Positions 9,878-17,757 of a stretch of 64,000 nucleotides of DNA are shown piece by piece (the first letter of the stretch is position 1; each line of letters opens with the position of its first letter). Both the position numbers and the translations under genes were made by a program. This DNA comes from Moritella marina ATCC 15381. GTDB lineage: Bacteria; Pseudomonadota; Gammaproteobacteria; Enterobacterales; Moritellaceae. Below the pieces are notes generated by a model. That model saw only the letters and a list, made by a program, of their open reading frames with translations, did not search any database and was not told the DNA's origin. The stretch spans positions 62,001-126,000 of the forward strand of contig NZ_CP044399.1 of assembly GCF_008931805.1 (NCBI RefSeq), in the 5' to 3' direction.

Positions 9878-11995
9878 GTGAATCCTATCGTAAAATCGTT
9901 TAAGTATGGTCAACATACAGTTACATTAGAAACAGGTGTTATTGCACGTCAAGCAACAGCAGCTGTAATGGCAAGCATCGGTGATACTTCTGTTTTAGTA
10001 AGTGTTGTTGGTAAAAAACAAGCTGAAGCTGGTCGTGATTTCTTCCCGCTAACAGTGAATTACCAAGAACGTACTTACGCTGCAGGTAAGATCCCTGGTG
10101 GCTTCTTTAAACGTGAAGGCCGTCCAAGTGAAGGCGAGACTTTAACATGTCGCCTAATCGACCGTCCAATCCGTCCACTATTTCCTGCTGGCTTCAAAAA
10201 TGAAGTACAAGTAGTTGCTACAGTTGTATCTGTTAACCCAGAAATCCAACCTGATTTGGTTGCATTAATTGGTGTATCAGCTGCATTAAGCATCTCTGGT
10301 ATGCCGTTCAATGGTCCTATCGGTGCTGCACGTATCGGTTTCCAAAATGACGAATACATTCTTAACCCATCAACCTCTGAGTTAGCAGAAAGCAAATTAG
10401 ACCTAGTTGTTGCTGGTACTGAAAATGCAGTACTTATGGTTGAGTCTGAAGCTGAAATTCTAAGCGAAGAACAAATGCTAGGCGCGGTTGTTTATGGCCA
10501 CGAACAAATGCAAGTTGTTATCGAAGCTGTTAAAGAATTTGCTGCTGAAGTTAACACACCTAAATGGGATTGGTCTGCACCAGTTGTAAACACTGAGCTT
10601 AAAGCAAAAATCGCTGAACTAGCTTCAGGTGAACTTGCTGAAGCATACCAAATCCAAGAAAAAACTGAACGTTACGCTAAAGTTGGTGGCATCAAGTCAG
10701 CAGCAATCGCTAAACTTCAAGAAGAAAACGAAGAGCTAAACACGCGTGAAGCGGGTGAACTACTTGGTTCTTTAGAAAAGAATATCGTACGTAATCGTAT
10801 TCTAGATGGCGAACCACGTATTGATGGTCGTGATCCAGAAATGATCCGTGCTCTAAGCGTAATGACTGGCGTTCTACCACGTACACACGGTAGCTCACTA
10901 TTCACACGTGGCGAAACACAAGCACTTGTTACAGCTACATTAGGTACTGAACGTGATGCACAACGTATCGACAGCCTAACTGGTGAAACTGTTGACCGTT
11001 TCCTAATGCATTATAATTTCCCTCCTTACTGTGTTGGTGAAACGGGTATGGTAGGTTCGCCTAAACGTCGTGAAATTGGTCACGGTCGTCTAGCGAAACG
11101 TGGCGTTTTAGCTGTTATGCCAAACGCAGATGAATTCCCGTACACAGTACGTGTTGTATCTGAAATTACTGAATCTAACGGTTCAAGCTCAATGGCTTCT
11201 GTATGTGGTACTTCGTTAGCACTTATGGATGCAGGTGTGCCAATCAAGGCTTCTGTTGCGGGTATCGCAATGGGTCTAGTTCTTGACGGTGACCGTAGCG
11301 TAGTACTTTCAGACATCCTTGGTGATGAAGATCACTTAGGTGACATGGACTTTAAAGTTGCTGGTTCAACTGGCGGTATCACTGCACTACAGATGGATAT
11401 CAAAATTGAAGGTATCACTAAAGAGATCATGCAGAAAGCGCTTGTACAAGCAAAAGCTGCACGTTTACATATCTTAAGTGTTATGGATCAAGCTATCGCA
11501 ACTAACCGTGATGACGTATCTGAATTCGCACCGCGCATTCACACAATCAAAATCAACACGGACAAGATCAAAGATATCATCGGTAAAGGCGGCGCAACAA
11601 TCCGTGCACTTACTGAAGAAACTGGTACTACGATCGAAATCGAAGATGACGGTACAGTGAAAATTGCAGCGACAAGTGGCGAACAGGCACAAGCAGCAAT
11701 CGAACGTATCCACCAATTAACTGCTGAAGTTGAAGTTGGTCAAATCTACGAAGGTAAAGTTGTACGTCTAGCTGACTTCGGCGCATTTGTTAACATCTTA
11801 CCTGGTAAAGATGGCTTAGTTCACATCTCGCAAATTACGCAAGAACGAGTGAACAAAGTTGCAGATCACCTGTCTGTAGAACAAGTAGTTAAAGTTAAAG
11901 TTCTAGAAGTAGATCGTCAAGGTCGTATCCGTCTAAGTATTAAAGAAGCAATGGACGCTCCTGCAGCGCCAGCTGAGCAACCTGTTAGCGAATAA
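9878..11995 (+). CDS. pnp: Polynucleotide phosphorylase
   Basis: Phosphorolytic 3'-5' exoribonuclease of the degradosome; trims mRNA and, in enterobacteria, is needed for growth in the cold. 705 aa (E. coli 711). Order: RNase PH domain 1 (1 to ~200), helical linker, RNase PH domain 2 (~310-540), KH domain (~550-615, with IIGKGGATI) and S1 domain (~620-690, [15 protein letters not shown]). It starts with GTG at 9878 behind TAAGGA; the family N-terminus [11 protein letters not shown] confirms this. E. coli pnp is autoregulated through its leader. Confidence 0.98.
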   Translation: MNPIVKSFKYGQHTVTLETGVIARQATAAVMASIGDTSVLVSVVGKKQAEAGRDFFPLTVNYQERTYAAGKIPGGFFKREGRPSEGETLTCRLIDRPIRPLFPAGFKNEVQVVATVVSVNPEIQPDLVALIGVSAALSISGMPFNGPIGAARIGFQNDEYILNPSTSELAESKLDLVVAGTENAVLMVESEAEILSEEQMLGAVVYGHEQMQVVIEAVKEFAAEVNTPKWDWSAPVVNTELKAKIAELASGELAEAYQIQEKTERYAKVGGIKSAAIAKLQEENEELNTREAGELLGSLEKNIVRNRILDGEPRIDGRDPEMIRALSVMTGVLPRTHGSSLFTRGETQALVTATLGTERDAQRIDSLTGETVDRFLMHYNFPPYCVGETGMVGSPKRREIGHGRLAKRGVLAVMPNADEFPYTVRVVSEITESNGSSSMASVCGTSLALMDAGVPIKASVAGIAMGLVLDGDRSVVLSDILGDEDHLGDMDFKVAGSTGGITALQMDIKIEGITKEIMQKALVQAKAARLHILSVMDQAIATNRDDVSEFAPRIHTIKINTDKIKDIIGKGGATIRALTEETGTTIEIEDDGTVKIAATSGEQAQAAIERIHQLTAEVEVGQIYEGKVVRLADFGAFVNILPGKDGLVHISQITQERVNKVADHLSVEQVVKVKVLEVDRQGRIRLSIKEAMDAPAAPAEQPVSE

Positions 11996-12023
11996 CTTGT
12001 TGTTAATTTAGATTGATTATTTT

Positions 12024-12049
12024 AAGGAGCGTTGATACGCTCCTTTTTT
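12024..12049 (+). terminator. Rho-independent terminator after pnp
   Basis: AAGGAGCG (12024-12031), loop TTGATA, CGCTCCTT (12038-12045), then T to 12049. It separates pnp from nlpI, so nlpI needs read-through or its own promoter. Confidence 0.9.
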
Positions 12050-12075
12050 GTATCTGTAAATAATAAGTGGTAATT

Positions 12076-12963
12076 ATGAAAAGATGTCTTAGTTTATTAA
12101 TTGTTACAGCCTTACTTTCAGGTTGTAGTTCACTGTCGGGATCTTTTTCAACTGATGACCGTACGCCTTCCGAATTAATTCTCGCAGAACCACTTCAAGT
12201 TAATTACCAAACCGAAATTATGTTAATGCGCTATAGCCAGTTGATCCTGGATGCTAAAGACGACCGTAGTCGCCAGGCGCGCTATTTTTATGAGCGAGGC
12301 TTACTCGCTGATAGCATGGGGTTACGTTCATTGGCACACGCTGACTTTCAACGTTCTTTGACATTACAGCCTGATTTTGTCCCAGCTTATAATTTCATTG
12401 GCTTGTATATGACGCAAACCGAGCAATTTGATGAAGCCTATGATGCGTATGATTCTATTGCGCAGTTAGATCCCGAGAATAATTATGTACTTCTGAATCG
12501 CGGTATCGCTTTATATTATGGTGAGCGTTATCGTTTAGCGACTGATGATCTAATCAGTGCTTATAATGAATCGCCTAACGACCCATTTAGAACATTGTGG
12601 CTGTATTACCCTGAATATGAAGTAAGTCCTCAAGATGCATTAGCCGCCGTTAAAACGCGTTACAGCCAGCATATTGATAATAATTGGTCATGGAATATTG
12701 TGGCGCTGTATACTCAAGAGCTAAGCGAGACGCAATTATTGGCGAAATTACTTGATGGTTTAGATAAGACAGATCCCGCGTACAATAAAATATTAGCGCA
12801 CCGTTTAACTGAAACGTACTTTTATCTGGGTAAATATAAACTACTGAGCAATGATAATCGTGCTGCTGAAAGCTATTTTAAGTTGGCTCTTAGCAATAAT
12901 GTCTATGAATTTATTGAGCATGGTTATGCGCGTTTAGAATTGTCGAGATTAGCCGCTAAATAA
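12076..12963 (+). CDS. nlpI: Lipoprotein NlpI, TPR adaptor of murein hydrolysis
   Basis: Outer-membrane lipoprotein that in E. coli scaffolds murein endopeptidases and the Prc protease. 295 aa. The start is a short lipoprotein signal with lipobox LLSGC (Cys17), followed by tetratricopeptide repeats (~residues 70-140, ARYFYERGLLADSMGLRSLA and FNFIGLYMTQ-like units) and the family segment NDPFRTLWLYYPE. The ATG at 12076 is preferred over an in-frame GTG at 12067, as it gives a standard signal peptide. The pnp-nlpI order is as in E. coli. Its 3' end abuts a GC-rich repeat. Confidence 0.93.
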   Translation: MKRCLSLLIVTALLSGCSSLSGSFSTDDRTPSELILAEPLQVNYQTEIMLMRYSQLILDAKDDRSRQARYFYERGLLADSMGLRSLAHADFQRSLTLQPDFVPAYNFIGLYMTQTEQFDEAYDAYDSIAQLDPENNYVLLNRGIALYYGERYRLATDDLISAYNESPNDPFRTLWLYYPEYEVSPQDALAAVKTRYSQHIDNNWSWNIVALYTQELSETQLLAKLLDGLDKTDPAYNKILAHRLTETYFYLGKYKLLSNDNRAAESYFKLALSNNVYEFIEHGYARLELSRLAAK

Positions 12964-12967
12964 TAAA

Positions 12968-13169
12968 AGCAGACCCCCTCCCAGCCTCCCCCTTGCAGTT
13001 AAAGGGGAGGAGCAGACCCCCTCCCAACCTCCCCCTTGAAGTTAAAGGGGAGGAGCAGACCCCCTCCCAACCTCCCCCTTACTCTTAACTACAAAATAAA
13101 GGGAGGAGCAGTCCAAGTTCCCTCCCATTTTACTTAAGCAAAAAGTAGGGGAGGGTTAGGGTGGGGTCA
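12968..13169 (+). repeat. GC-rich REP-like palindromic repeat, copy 1 (left module tripled)
   Basis: The left module, starting AGCAGACCCCCTCCC and closing with AAAGGGGAGG, occurs in tandem at 12968-13010, 13011-13053 and, altered, from 13054. A right module with CCCTCCC near 13120 and AGGGGAGGGTTAGGGTGGG follows to 13169. Outer ends are inverted (GACCCC...GGGGTC). It fills the whole gap between the convergent nlpI and ubiV. The ubiV stop codon (13167-13169) lies on its last bases. Two relatives are at 38595 and 49366. Confidence 0.85.
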
Positions 13170-14048
13170 TGTAGTCACCGTATCGAATCCGGCGATTTGA
13201 TGCCAATAGCCATTGCACTCGCGGTCGAGTTTTAAATCGAATTTAATATTATCTTCCGCAGCCTGTTTAAATTGCCCAAGGGTTTCAAATGCTGAGTCAC
13301 CTAGCGGACTCACACGTACCACATCGACTAGATCTTGCATACTCGCCACATCATTCAATAAATTGTATTTATAGCCTGACATAGTTTGAATACCATTGAT
13401 GGTAAATAACTCTTTATCGTCTTGGCTGTAAACTGGTTTACCATTAGCGTGGTTAATACAACAGAGTTCGCAATCATCTTTGGCACGGTTTTCTGAACGG
13501 GCAGTAAAGCAACGTGCTGAGTAGGCTAGGGGTAAGTGCCCATGAGCAAATACTTCGATTTCAAATTGGTCGCGAATATTAAGCAAGCGAGAGTCTTCTT
13601 GCAATTGTACTAACCAATCACGAGATAGCTCAACTGGCATAACCCAACGCTGCATGCCCTTATTGACTAAGAGTTGTAGTACCTGTGCGTTATAAACGTT
13701 TAGTGCATGACCACAGACAAACGGTGTTTTGGCTTCAGCTAATAAATTAATCGCTCCAAAGTCATTAGCTTCGACAATAAAATCACCATTTTCACAGTAT
13801 TTACGCAGTATATTGACCTCTGACGGTGCTTCTAACAACGCCATCGTTGAGATCACAACTTGCTTACCTGAGTTAGCTATTTCTTTGGCTAAGCCAAGCC
13901 AGTCTTTGGGTTTTAATTCTCGGCGTTTACTGCAAACTGTTTCACCGAGGTAAATTATATCGGCATCTGAGTTCACGGCTGCAGTATAAAAATCTTCGAC
14001 TTGTTGTTTTGGCCAATAATATAAGATTGGTCCTAATGCATATTTCAT
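13167..14048 (-). CDS. ubiV: O2-independent ubiquinone hydroxylation protein UbiV (U32 family)
   Basis: Works with UbiU and UbiT to hydroxylate the ubiquinone ring without oxygen. 293 aa from MKYALGPILYYWPK; a longer in-frame ATG at 14087 adds 13 residues absent from the family. The four cysteines that hold the 4Fe-4S cluster in E. coli UbiV (39, 180, 193, 197) are at the same numbers here, plus Cys196. The C-terminus IAGFDTVTT and stop codon lie at the edge of a GC-rich repeat, which may have replaced the original last codons. ubiU is upstream on the same strand. Confidence 0.94.
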   Translation of the reverse strand: MKYALGPILYYWPKQQVEDFYTAAVNSDADIIYLGETVCSKRRELKPKDWLGLAKEIANSGKQVVISTMALLEAPSEVNILRKYCENGDFIVEANDFGAINLLAEAKTPFVCGHALNVYNAQVLQLLVNKGMQRWVMPVELSRDWLVQLQEDSRLLNIRDQFEIEVFAHGHLPLAYSARCFTARSENRAKDDCELCCINHANGKPVYSQDDKELFTINGIQTMSGYKYNLLNDVASMQDLVDVVRVSPLGDSAFETLGQFKQAAEDNIKFDLKLDRECNGYWHQIAGFDTVTT

Positions 14049-14100
14049 AGCTATCTCGCTGCGGTTGCGAATACAAGTTTTATTCATGTAGATTGTTTTA

Positions 14101-14139
14101 ATATCAGTACTTTTATATCAGTACCTTTACATCAATACG
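14101..14139 (-). repeat. 14-bp direct repeats upstream of ubiV
   Basis: Units ATATCAGTACTTTT (14101-14114), ATATCAGTACCTTT (14115-14128) and a partial ACATCAATACG (14129-14139) lie in the 101-base gap between ubiU and ubiV. They could be a repeated regulator site or local slippage; nothing decides between these. Confidence 0.5.
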
Positions 14140-14149
14140 TTAAAGGCGG

Positions 14150-15145
14150 CTACTGCCAATCTCGGTGGTAAGCGCCGAGTGTGGTACTAGTACCTTCTGA
14201 AAGCTGATCAAGCTGTTTATTCCAGGCTGTTTCGACTTGATATTGCGCTGGATCTTGGCGGTAGCGATCAAGTGCGGCGCGCCAGACTTTCGTCACTTGC
14301 TCGGTATAGGCTGGACTACGTTGGCGGCCTTCAATTTTAACGGCTGCAATATTGGCTTGTGCCAGTTCTGGTATTAATGCCAGCGTATTTAAGCTCGTTG
14401 GCTCTTCCAGTGCGTGGAATACTTTACCGTCGACATTAAAGCGACCTTTGCACAGTGTTGGATAACCAGTTTTTTCTTCTGGTTGGTAGCGGTCGATAAG
14501 CACATCGTTTAAGCGAGACTCTAGACCTTGCTCGGTTTCTTCCCAGCGCACGAATTTAGCAGGCGAACATGCTCCGACTGTATTTGGTGACTCACCGGTT
14601 AAATAAGATGATAAATAACAACGGCCTTCAGCCATAATACACAAGCTACCAAAGGCAAACACTTCTAATTCGACATCGGTATTACGGGCTAATTGTTTTA
14701 CTTGGTGGATGGACAATACGCGCGGTAATACTACGCGACTGACATTAAAGTTATTGGTATAAAAGTTAATGGCTTCAACATTGGTTGCAGAGGCTTGCAC
14801 GGATAAATGCAGTTCTAAATCAGGATATTTTTTGGTGGCGTAATCAAGCACGGCGACATCAGAAATAATCGCAGCATCCACTCCCATATCTGCGCAGCGG
14901 TCAACGGCACGTTCCCAGCGTTCTAATTTTCCTGGGTGGGCAAAGGTGTTGATTGCTACATGTAGGTGACGGTTGTTACTACGAATATAATCGACCGCTT
15001 TATCGAGTTTTTTATCGGTAAAGTTTAAGCCAGCAAAGTGGCGGGCATTCGTATCGTCTTTAAAACCGATATAAACGGCATCAGCGCCATTATCTACAGC
15101 CGTTTTTAGGGCCGGTAAGTTACCTGCGGGGCAGAGTAATTCCAT
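14150..15145 (-). CDS. ubiU: O2-independent ubiquinone hydroxylation protein UbiU (U32 family)
   Basis: Partner of UbiV; the UbiU-UbiV heterodimer carries out ring hydroxylations with prephenate as oxygen donor in E. coli. 331 aa from MELLCPAGNLPALK, the exact E. coli length. An in-frame start at 15166 would add seven unlikely residues. The 4Fe-4S cysteines 169, 176, 193 and 232 match E. coli numbering (SLCIMAEGRC, VGACSPAKF, TLCKGRF). Divergent from ubiT across a ~220-base gap. I found no clear FNR-type site there. Confidence 0.95.
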   Translation of the reverse strand: MELLCPAGNLPALKTAVDNGADAVYIGFKDDTNARHFAGLNFTDKKLDKAVDYIRSNNRHLHVAINTFAHPGKLERWERAVDRCADMGVDAAIISDVAVLDYATKKYPDLELHLSVQASATNVEAINFYTNNFNVSRVVLPRVLSIHQVKQLARNTDVELEVFAFGSLCIMAEGRCYLSSYLTGESPNTVGACSPAKFVRWEETEQGLESRLNDVLIDRYQPEEKTGYPTLCKGRFNVDGKVFHALEEPTSLNTLALIPELAQANIAAVKIEGRQRSPAYTEQVTKVWRAALDRYRQDPAQYQVETAWNKQLDQLSEGTSTTLGAYHRDWQ

Positions 15146-15366
15146 TATTATATTATCTCGAACCATGAATCAGGACGAAAGTGTAAGGCAAGCATTTTTA
15201 CGGATAATTGATTTAGGGCAGGATTAACTAATTTACTTAGTTTAAATTCACCATAAATTGACTTCGATTATGAACAGGTTAATTTAACAGGGCTAGAATG
15301 ATTTTTATATTCAAAATGATGCCTAATAAATCACACCTAATAAACTAGGCCAAGGAACAATACTCA

Positions 15367-15909
15367 ATGTTACATTCTCTACACCGTAAGTTAGTACACA
15401 CTGTACCAACGCTATTAGCGATACCGGCTAAAGTCTTGCCTTTTTCACTGCAAGAAAAAGTGCTATCTCAAGTATTTAATAAAGTATTCGCTGAAGCGCT
15501 CGCGGATGATGAGTTTGAGTTTCTTGAGCAAAAATGGCTACAAGTTGAAATTACCGATTTAGGGATTAACTGGTTTATTAGTTGTGTGGATAATAAATTG
15601 GTGATCGCGCCGTGTGCAGCAACCGTTGATGTGAGTTTTAAAGGTAATTTAAATGAATTGGTGTTAATTACCGCCCGCAAAGAAGATCCGGATACGTTAT
15701 TTTTCCAGCGCCGTTTAAAAATTGAAGGTGATACCGAACTCGGCTTGGAAGTTAAAAATATGCTGGATAGTTTTGATCTCGATGAACTACCAACAGCGGT
15801 AACGACATTACTGGCCTATGTGGCAGAATTTATTCAGCAGGGCTTAGCTGATCCAGTACTCAGTAACGAATTAAGCAGTAGCACAGTGAAAAACAAAACA
15901 ATGGCCTAG
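15367..15909 (+). CDS. ubiT: Ubiquinone biosynthesis accessory factor UbiT (SCP2 lipid-binding)
   Basis: SCP2-domain protein that binds isoprenoid quinone precursors and is required for anaerobic ubiquinone synthesis. 180 aa (E. coli YhbT ~174). The SCP2 core spans about residues 45-145 (LQVEITDLGINWFISCVDNK to FQRRLKIEGDTELGLEVKN). An ATG in good context follows AAGGAACA. It is divergent from ubiU-ubiV, as in E. coli. With both partners present the O2-independent pathway looks complete. Confidence 0.92.
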   Translation: MLHSLHRKLVHTVPTLLAIPAKVLPFSLQEKVLSQVFNKVFAEALADDEFEFLEQKWLQVEITDLGINWFISCVDNKLVIAPCAATVDVSFKGNLNELVLITARKEDPDTLFFQRRLKIEGDTELGLEVKNMLDSFDLDELPTAVTTLLAYVAEFIQQGLADPVLSNELSSSTVKNKTMA

Positions 15910-16127
15910 TACAGCTGAATATGCAACGCCGTTATTGACGCTATCGTGATGCCGAAGTGAGTATTCGCATCATGCCTTCGTATGGTTATAGCATGGTTAT
16001 AGTATAGCTTTACCTGTTCGCTATAGACCTTACTGACGCTTCCCTCATATCATCTTTCGATTAAGGTTCGTGCCATATGGATATGGACGCTATTTAATCG
16101 TGAGTAATTTGAGGCAAGGAGCATACA

Positions 16128-16706
16128 GTGAGATTAGTTGTTATTAGTGGTAGTACCCGAAATCGCTCGACAACCATCAAGGTTGCTCAGTCTGTCTTGC
16201 AATTAGCAGAGCAATCACAGTTATTTAGCAAGATTAATTTATTAGATTTTGTGAAAGTATCTTTACCGATTTGGGATAAGGCGATACAAAATGAGTTCGA
16301 TGATTGGCAAGATGAGTGGCAAGTCACCGCGCAGTTAATACGCTCTGCTGATGCGATCATTATCGTGAGCCCCGAGTGGGAAGAAGAAAGTCTAGATAAT
16401 TTTTATGCGTTCTGCCAGCATGATGATTTTCCTTTATTGCCCTGTGCGGTATTACGTGTTGGTAGCAATTGCCGTGGTGCATACTCATCGACAGAACTCG
16501 CGATGGCTAATTTCTGTAAGAATCATACCTGCCTGATCTTAGAGCACTTTATTGTTGCGACAATTGAGTCTGTGAATAATTGCAAAGAAACCTATTATCC
16601 ATTTGAAACCCCGTTAGTTGAACGTATACTGGCTAATTTAGGCTTGATGAAGCAGTTGGTTGATAATGGTGGCCTGTTATCGCCAACAAGGTTACATCTC
16701 GCTTAG
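16128..16706 (+). CDS. NADPH-dependent FMN reductase-like flavoprotein
   Basis: 192-residue flavodoxin-fold protein. GSTRNRSTT at residues 8-16 is the FMN phosphate-binding loop of the NADPH-dependent FMN reductase family, and VSPEWEEESLDNFYAF sits where these proteins carry the flavin-contacting YN loop. The usual P-x-Y-N is replaced here by PEWE, so substrate specificity is uncertain. GTG start at 16128 with GCAAGGAG seven bases upstream. It lies between ubiT and rimJ, all co-directional; it could supply electrons to nearby Fe-S enzymes, which is inference only. Confidence 0.75.
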   Translation: MRLVVISGSTRNRSTTIKVAQSVLQLAEQSQLFSKINLLDFVKVSLPIWDKAIQNEFDDWQDEWQVTAQLIRSADAIIIVSPEWEEESLDNFYAFCQHDDFPLLPCAVLRVGSNCRGAYSSTELAMANFCKNHTCLILEHFIVATIESVNNCKETYYPFETPLVERILANLGLMKQLVDNGGLLSPTRLHLA

Positions 16707-16748
16707 TCTAGTGCGGCTTAGTTTAGCCTGGTTTACCTGAGGTGTTGG

Positions 16749-17333
16749 ATGTCATCAAAATTTCCCCAATTTGCTACTGAGCGTTTAATTATTCGTGTTG
16801 CGGTGGCGAGCGATGCTGAAAAGCTATGTCAGTATTATATTCGTAATCAAGTGCATTTAGCCCCTTGGGAACCAATACGTAGTGAGGTTTATTATACCCT
16901 GCGTTGGTGGCAATTGCGTGTCGAACAGATCCACATTGAGTTTAATGCGGCGAGTGCGATCAATTTTATTGCTATCGATCGGGATACCTCAGAGATTGTG
17001 GCTGTTGCTAATTTTAGTAATATTATTCAAGGTGTGTTTAAGTCCTGCTATCTCGGTTATTCAATCTCAAAGGCGTATGAAGGGCGGGGACTGATGGTGG
17101 AGTTTTTACAAAGCTGCTTAGCGTTCATGTTTGAAAATGTCGGATTGAATCGAGTAATGGCTAATTATATTCCGGTGAATGAACGCAGTGGCGCATTATT
17201 ACAGCGACTCGGTTTTGAACGTGAAGGTTATGCTCGTCAATATTTAAAGATAGCTGGAGTTTGGCAAGATCATGTATTAACGGCGTTGTTACATGCAGAT
17301 TGGTCAGCGCGTAATCGCAATTCCGATAATTAA
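16749..17333 (+). CDS. rimJ: GNAT acetyltransferase, RimJ family
   Basis: 194 aa, the same length as E. coli RimJ, which acetylates the N-terminus of ribosomal protein S5. It shows the RimJ/RimL pattern: LAPWEPIR near residue 37, VAVANFSNIIQG, CYLGYSI, the acetyl-CoA-binding stretch around KAYEGRGLM, MANYIPVNERSGALLQRLGFEREGYA and VWQDHVLTALL at the C-terminus. Starts 42 bases after the flavoprotein. The RimJ assignment rests on family pattern and length; another small-molecule GNAT substrate is possible. Confidence 0.88.
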   Translation: MSSKFPQFATERLIIRVAVASDAEKLCQYYIRNQVHLAPWEPIRSEVYYTLRWWQLRVEQIHIEFNAASAINFIAIDRDTSEIVAVANFSNIIQGVFKSCYLGYSISKAYEGRGLMVEFLQSCLAFMFENVGLNRVMANYIPVNERSGALLQRLGFEREGYARQYLKIAGVWQDHVLTALLHADWSARNRNSDN

Positions 17334-17398
17334 GTACTCTACATAATATTTTTCTACACAGAGGTTTATAAGAATTAATATAAGCACTGAATTAAAGT

Positions 17399-17427
17399 AA
17401 AACGGCGAGCTAGAAGCTCGCCGTTTT
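17399..17427. terminator. Bidirectional terminator between rimJ and the ferredoxin gene
   Basis: Perfect 12-bp stem AAAACGGCGAGC / GCTCGCCGTTTT around TAGAA. The flanking A and T runs let it act on both convergent genes. Confidence 0.9.
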
Positions 17428-17467
17428 CGTATTTATTCGTCTGAAATCGAATCTTTGCTAGCGCTGA

Positions 17468-17731
17468 TTAACGGGTTGCTTTTGTCGCTTCTTGGATCAT
17501 GACAAATTTTTCCCATAACGTTTCCTCTTTTTCTACATTATCCGGATCGGTAATAATGCAGTTAATCGGGCAAACTGTCTTACAGGTTGGTTTATCATAA
17601 TGACCAACGCATTCAGTACATAGCAGTGGGTCAATTTCATAAATCTTCGCACCAAAGGTGATTGCGCCATTCGGACACTCCGGATCGCACATGTCACAGT
17701 TAATACATTTATCATTAATTAATAATGCCAT
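17468..17731 (-). CDS. yfhL: YfhL-family 2[4Fe-4S] ferredoxin
   Basis: 87-residue bacterial ferredoxin. First cluster motif C-x2-C-x2-C-x3-CP at Cys9, 12, 15, 19; second at Cys38, 41, 50, 54 in the YfhL/Alvin form with the insertion CVGHYDKPTC, plus Cys58. The C-terminal helix (ETLWEKFVMIQEATKATR) is typical of this group. It is 26 bases downstream of trhP on the same strand, so both are likely one transcript. This suggests the ferredoxin serves TrhP; that link is inferred from position. Confidence 0.9.
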   Translation of the reverse strand: MALLINDKCINCDMCDPECPNGAITFGAKIYEIDPLLCTECVGHYDKPTCKTVCPINCIITDPDNVEKEETLWEKFVMIQEATKATR

Positions 17732-17757
17732 AAGGTTATTTCTGCTTTCCTAATGGA

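Noticed and set aside
12968-13169. CRISPR-like array from three 43-base units
   Set aside because: Units are contiguous without unique spacers, and contain internal hairpins shared with two dispersed copies; no cas genes.
14049-14087. Longer start for ubiV
   Set aside because: Cluster cysteines number exactly as in E. coli only from the ATG at 14048.
15146-15366. FNR site in the ubiU-ubiT divergent region
   Set aside because: Several TTGAT-like half-sites exist, but none forms the TTGAT-N4-ATCAA dyad well enough to report.
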